This document shows positions 5,564 to 8,279 of a stretch of DNA of 8,279 nucleotides, one piece after another. Under the pieces are notes generated by a model that worked only from the letters and a program-made list of their open reading frames with translations, searched no databases and was not told the origin of the DNA. The stretch is taken from the NCBI GenBank assembly GCA_030613765.1, contig JAUWLI010000116.1:1-8279 (forward strand), given 5' to 3'. Source of the DNA: Phycisphaerae bacterium. GTDB lineage: Bacteria; Planctomycetota; Phycisphaerae; Sedimentisphaerales; SG8-4. The position numbers were made by a program, and so were the translations under genes. Position 1 is the stretch's first letter; the number at the start of each line of letters is the position of its first letter.

Positions 5564-7887
5564 AACATGAGCTTCTGGAAGAGCAGCGGGAGAGCTGGGG
5601 AACGCGAGGCGGATTTGTACTTGCGGCGGTAGGTTCGGCGGTAGGTTTGGGTAATCTGTGGGGATTTCCATATAAACTTTACAGCTATGGGGGCGGTGCG
5701 TTTTTGATCCCTTACATATTGGCCCTTGTTGTGGTCGGTATTCCCGTGATGGTTTTAGAGTTCAGTATCGGCCATTATACCCAGCGAGCGGCACCGGACG
5801 CATTCAAACGTGGTCACAAGCGTTTTGAGTTTGTTGGCTGGTGGGGGATTGTGTTGTCCTTTGTGATAGTGACTTATTATCCTGTGATTCTGGCTTATTG
5901 TTTCAGCTTTTTGTGGTACAGCATAGTCGGCATTTTTAACGGTGGAGAGCTGCCGTGGGCGGGGGTGGGGATTCAAGGCGTTGAGAACGCCAAGCAATTC
6001 TTTAACGATACATATCTGGGTAAAGTTGACATTGAGGACGCTCGTTTCTACCTTGGTTCTATCCGTAGTAACATTGTGCTGCCTTTAGTGATTACATGGG
6101 TGGCGATGTACTTTTGTATATTCAAAGGGGTGCGTTTGGTCGGCAAAATTGTTTGGCTGACCGTTCCGCTTCCGTGGCTGATGCTGCTTATCCTTGCAGT
6201 GCGAGGTCTGACGCTTGAGGGCAGTATGCAAGGGCTGGTTTATTACCTGGATCCTGTGTGGTCGGAGCTTTACAAACCTATTACATGGCGTTATGCGTTC
6301 GGCCAGGTATTCTTTTCGTTGAGTCTTGCTTACGGTATTATGATAACTTACTCGAGCTTTCTACACCGGAAAAGCGATTTGAACAACAATGCTGCTATTA
6401 TCAGCATAGCTGATTTTGCGACGAGTTTTGTTGCGGGCCTGGCGGTTTTCGCTACGTTGGGTGGGATGGCATTCGTGACTCAGCAGGCAGGCAATGCTGT
6501 GACAGTGGAGAAGGTGGCCGAGTCGGGACCTTCTCTTGCATTTGTGGCGTTTCCTTATGCGTTGGCGCAGCTTCCATATTCGGCGTGGTTCAGCTTTATT
6601 TTCTTCTTTGCCCTTGTTACGCTGGGCCTTGATTCGGCGTTTTCGATGACCGAATCCATTCTTGCCAGTATTGTCGACAAGACAGGCTGGCGGAGGAGCA
6701 TTATTCTTCCATTGCTGACCGTGGTTGGCTTTACTTTCGGTTTGTTGTTTGTGACGAAGGCGGGATTTAACTGGCTTGGTACTATCGACGGATTCGTGAA
6801 CGGGACGTGGGGCATCGCGTTTATGGGTTTGCTGGAATGCGTTGTTATAGGTTGGCTGTGGCGAGTTGGTACGTTGAGGCGTCATGCTAACAGCCGCAGC
6901 GACTGGCAGTTGGGCAGATGGTGGGATTATCTGATTCGCCTGGTGATTCCGATATTGCTCGGAACGCTTTTCTTCTGGCAGCTTTTTGACGATATCAGCA
7001 GCGGATTTCTGTTCAGGATTGAGACAGAATATCAGAGTTCCCTGGATGAAAGCGTGATTTCTGAAGAGCTGGGGAAGGAGTTTGAAGATAAGGGATGTGT
7101 AATTTCGCAACAGGCGACTTTTTCGGTTGAACAGGCGGGTTTGAGCTGGCAGATTACTGATGAGGAGAACAAGTACCTTATCATGAAAGAGGAGGGCAGG
7201 CTAAATATTTACGACAGTGAGGGTGGTTTCCTGAGGACTCCGGGAGGTGAGTGGAAGCTGCCAAACTGCGTGGGGCTGTTTATTGTGGCGCTTGTACCTG
7301 TCTTTGCGGTCATTTTGAGTTTGGTCAGAGGCCGGCGTGATGTTGAGCTGCAAAGCCATGAAGAGACGGATTTTGGTACCAGGGGCAGTCGTGGCGGCGT
7401 GCTGGCATTTTTACTGGCGTTAATTCCGGCTGCCGGTTTGCTGGTTATTTTGCTTGGTTCCTCAATCCCGGAAGCGGCTGAGAGTGAGCTGGCGAATCCG
7501 GTGTTCTGGTTATTGATGGCGGTCGGGATTGTTGCAATGGGGCTCAGCAATCATCTTGTGGACAAGCATAATACATCCAGTAGTCAAGTGTCATGGTTTG
7601 CGCGATGGGCGGGGATATTGGCAACGATGGATGTGAGCGCGTTTATCGCGGTGATACTGCTTGGCCTGAAGGGTGGGGTGAAAATCAGTGAAGAAACAAT
7701 GCCTATTCGGGACAAGTTGAGCGGAGTTTCGTATATAATCCTTGCGGTGGTTTTTCTAATCATCATCGGCGGTTTGGCGTGGTGTTTCTACCGGGCGTTG
7801 TTAGCGGCTAATGCGGGTAAAGGGATTCAGCATCCGGATGAAGTTGGCGATGAGAAACAGGTGGCAGAGGACAAGAATAGCGTATAG
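5560..7887 (+). CDS. Sodium-dependent symporter, SLC6/NSS (SNF) family, with C-terminal extension
   Basis: A 775-residue inner-membrane transporter; typical bacterial NSS proteins are about 450-520. Span 1 holds the sodium-site signature GSAVGLGNLWGFPY (25-38). Span 6 carries FFSLSLAYGIMITYSSF (251-267), and span 8 has LGLDSAFSMTES (355-366), where Asp358 resembles the Asp found in animal SLC6 carriers. Ser289 in span 7 aligns with the chloride-site Ser of Cl-dependent members. Position 35 is Gly, where LeuT has the gate Arg30, although Asp410 of the opposite gate seems kept. The eleven-span core ends near 476. It is followed by a soluble segment of about 90 residues (477-566, predicted periplasmic) and five more spans (about 569-589, 612-633, 646-663, 678-703, 722-746). 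The substrate is probably an amino acid or related amine, unproven. Coupled to the upstream amidohydrolase-like gene by a 4-nt overlap. Confidence 0.93.
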   Translation: MKHELLEEQRESWGTRGGFVLAAVGSAVGLGNLWGFPYKLYSYGGGAFLIPYILALVVVGIPVMVLEFSIGHYTQRAAPDAFKRGHKRFEFVGWWGIVLSFVIVTYYPVILAYCFSFLWYSIVGIFNGGELPWAGVGIQGVENAKQFFNDTYLGKVDIEDARFYLGSIRSNIVLPLVITWVAMYFCIFKGVRLVGKIVWLTVPLPWLMLLILAVRGLTLEGSMQGLVYYLDPVWSELYKPITWRYAFGQVFFSLSLAYGIMITYSSFLHRKSDLNNNAAIISIADFATSFVAGLAVFATLGGMAFVTQQAGNAVTVEKVAESGPSLAFVAFPYALAQLPYSAWFSFIFFFALVTLGLDSAFSMTESILASIVDKTGWRRSIILPLLTVVGFTFGLLFVTKAGFNWLGTIDGFVNGTWGIAFMGLLECVVIGWLWRVGTLRRHANSRSDWQLGRWWDYLIRLVIPILLGTLFFWQLFDDISSGFLFRIETEYQSSLDESVISEELGKEFEDKGCVISQQATFSVEQAGLSWQITDEENKYLIMKEEGRLNIYDSEGGFLRTPGGEWKLPNCVGLFIVALVPVFAVILSLVRGRRDVELQSHEETDFGTRGSRGGVLAFLLALIPAAGLLVILLGSSIPEAAESELANPVFWLLMAVGIVAMGLSNHLVDKHNTSSSQVSWFARWAGILATMDVSAFIAVILLGLKGGVKISEETMPIRDKLSGVSYIILAVVFLIIIGGLAWCFYRALLAANAGKGIQHPDEVGDEKQVAEDKNSV

Positions 7888-7918
7888 GGCTTAGTGAATA
7901 GACCAACGATGCTATTTG

Positions 7919-8188
7919 CTATTTGGGTTTGAAGCCTTTGACGCTTTTACCCGTGTACTTATCACAGGCCTTTTCCAAATCCACATCTGATATGTTTGCC
8001 AGGGTGCAGAGCCAGGCAAAAACGTCGGCAAATTCTTCCTCTTTGTTGTTTTGGTCGTTAGAAGCCAGGGCGGTGGCAAGCTCACCGACTTCTTCAATAA
8101 ACCACATAAAGGTGGCAGGGGTTCCCCTCTGCCGGTCCCGCTTTCCGTATTTTTTGGAAATTATACTTTGAAATTCGCTAATATGCAT
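7919..8188 (-). CDS. MazG-like nucleotide pyrophosphohydrolase
   Basis: An 89-residue all-helical protein of the MazG/dUTPase-C superfamily, short single-domain type. The metal-binding pattern ExxE-x15-ExxD is seen as E33-E36 in FIEEVGELATAL and E52-D55 in EEEFADVFAWL, with a C-terminal helix DVDLEKACDKY. Such enzymes hydrolyse NTPs or dNTPs to the monophosphate and PPi, cleaning the nucleotide pool; the actual substrate cannot be read from sequence. The TAG stop faces the transporter stop, 31 nt away, so the genes are convergent and not in one operon. No clear Shine-Dalgarno site precedes the ATG at 8188. An overlapping frame in another phase within the same DNA is a shadow. Confidence 0.88.
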   Translation of the reverse strand: MHISEFQSIISKKYGKRDRQRGTPATFMWFIEEVGELATALASNDQNNKEEEFADVFAWLCTLANISDVDLEKACDKYTGKSVKGFKPK

Positions 8189-8230
8189 TACTATTCAGAT
8201 ATTGAAAGCGTATAGCGGACGACAACAGAA

Positions 8231-8252
8231 CCTGCCGTTAACGACGGGCAGG
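8231..8252. other. Hairpin upstream of the MazG-like gene
   Basis: CCTGCC (8231-8236) pairs with GGCAGG (8247-8252). GT/AC extends it to 8 bp with one bulged G, leaving a 5-nt loop. Neither side carries a clean T-run: the plus side continues AAAAAC and the minus side TTCTGTTG. It lies about 43 nt before the start codon on the minus strand and may be a leader stem or the end of an unseen gene. The rest of 8189-8279 shows no gene. Confidence 0.4.
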
Positions 8253-8279
8253 AAAAACTATCCCCTATAAGTTATGTTC

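Noticed and set aside
4841..5671. Minus-strand frame of 276 codons opposite the amidohydrolase-like gene
   Set aside because: It has no recognisable domain, spans the junction of two well-supported plus-strand genes and has an implausible His/Pro/Arg-rich composition.
6361..7110. Minus-strand frame of 249 codons opposite the transporter
   Set aside because: It is low-complexity, Arg/Gln/Asn/Pro-rich and antisense to clear transmembrane coding sequence; it is a shadow frame.
7876..7916. AATAGC...GCTATT inverted repeat between the convergent transporter and MazG-like genes
   Set aside because: The arms are only 6 bp, AT-rich and 29 nt apart, with no T-run; it is not convincing as a bidirectional terminator.

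Overview
The window (8,279 bp, moderate GC) looks like chromosomal DNA of a free-living bacterium. My best guess is Planctomycetota of the Phycisphaerae/Sedimentisphaerales kind. That guess is inference from gene style: an HtpX-type protease starting MWELIRANKR with a C-terminal zinc ribbon, a secreted protein built of roughly 77-residue PEGA-like repeats, and an oversized sodium symporter. There is no rRNA or marker gene to confirm it. I saw no tRNA, insertion sequence, phage gene or CRISPR array.

Layout. (1) Positions 1-1497, minus strand: the 5' part of a secreted repeat protein. It has a signal peptide, six complete tandem units and a seventh cut by the window edge. It has its own promoter-like site and a roughly 160-nt structured leader. 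(2) Positions 1787-4262, minus strand: a four-gene cluster reading zf-TFIIB zinc protein, a 35-residue membrane protein, lemA, then an M48/HtpX-like protease with an added zinc ribbon. A strong sigma70-like promoter (TTGACC-17-TAATAT) lies at its head. (3) Positions 4263-4696: a divergent intergenic region with two outward-facing promoters, each with a 17-bp spacer. (4) Positions 4697-7887, plus strand: an amidohydrolase-like protein that has lost two conserved active-site residues. It overlaps by 4 nt (ATGA) a 775-residue Na+-dependent (SLC6/NSS) transporter that carries an inserted soluble segment and five extra membrane spans. (5) Positions 7919-8188, minus strand: a short MazG-like nucleotide pyrophosphohydrolase, convergent with the transporter.

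How the genes may work together. LemA and HtpX are a common pair associated with the envelope. Here the pair sits behind a zinc protein and a one-span small protein, which suggests a membrane quality-control unit. The amidohydrolase-like gene and the transporter are translationally coupled, so the first probably serves or controls uptake of an amino acid or similar solute. The most unusual items are the unlisted 35-residue protein inside the lemA-htpX cluster, the degenerate amidohydrolase coupled to an enlarged transporter, and the zinc-ribbon HtpX fusion.
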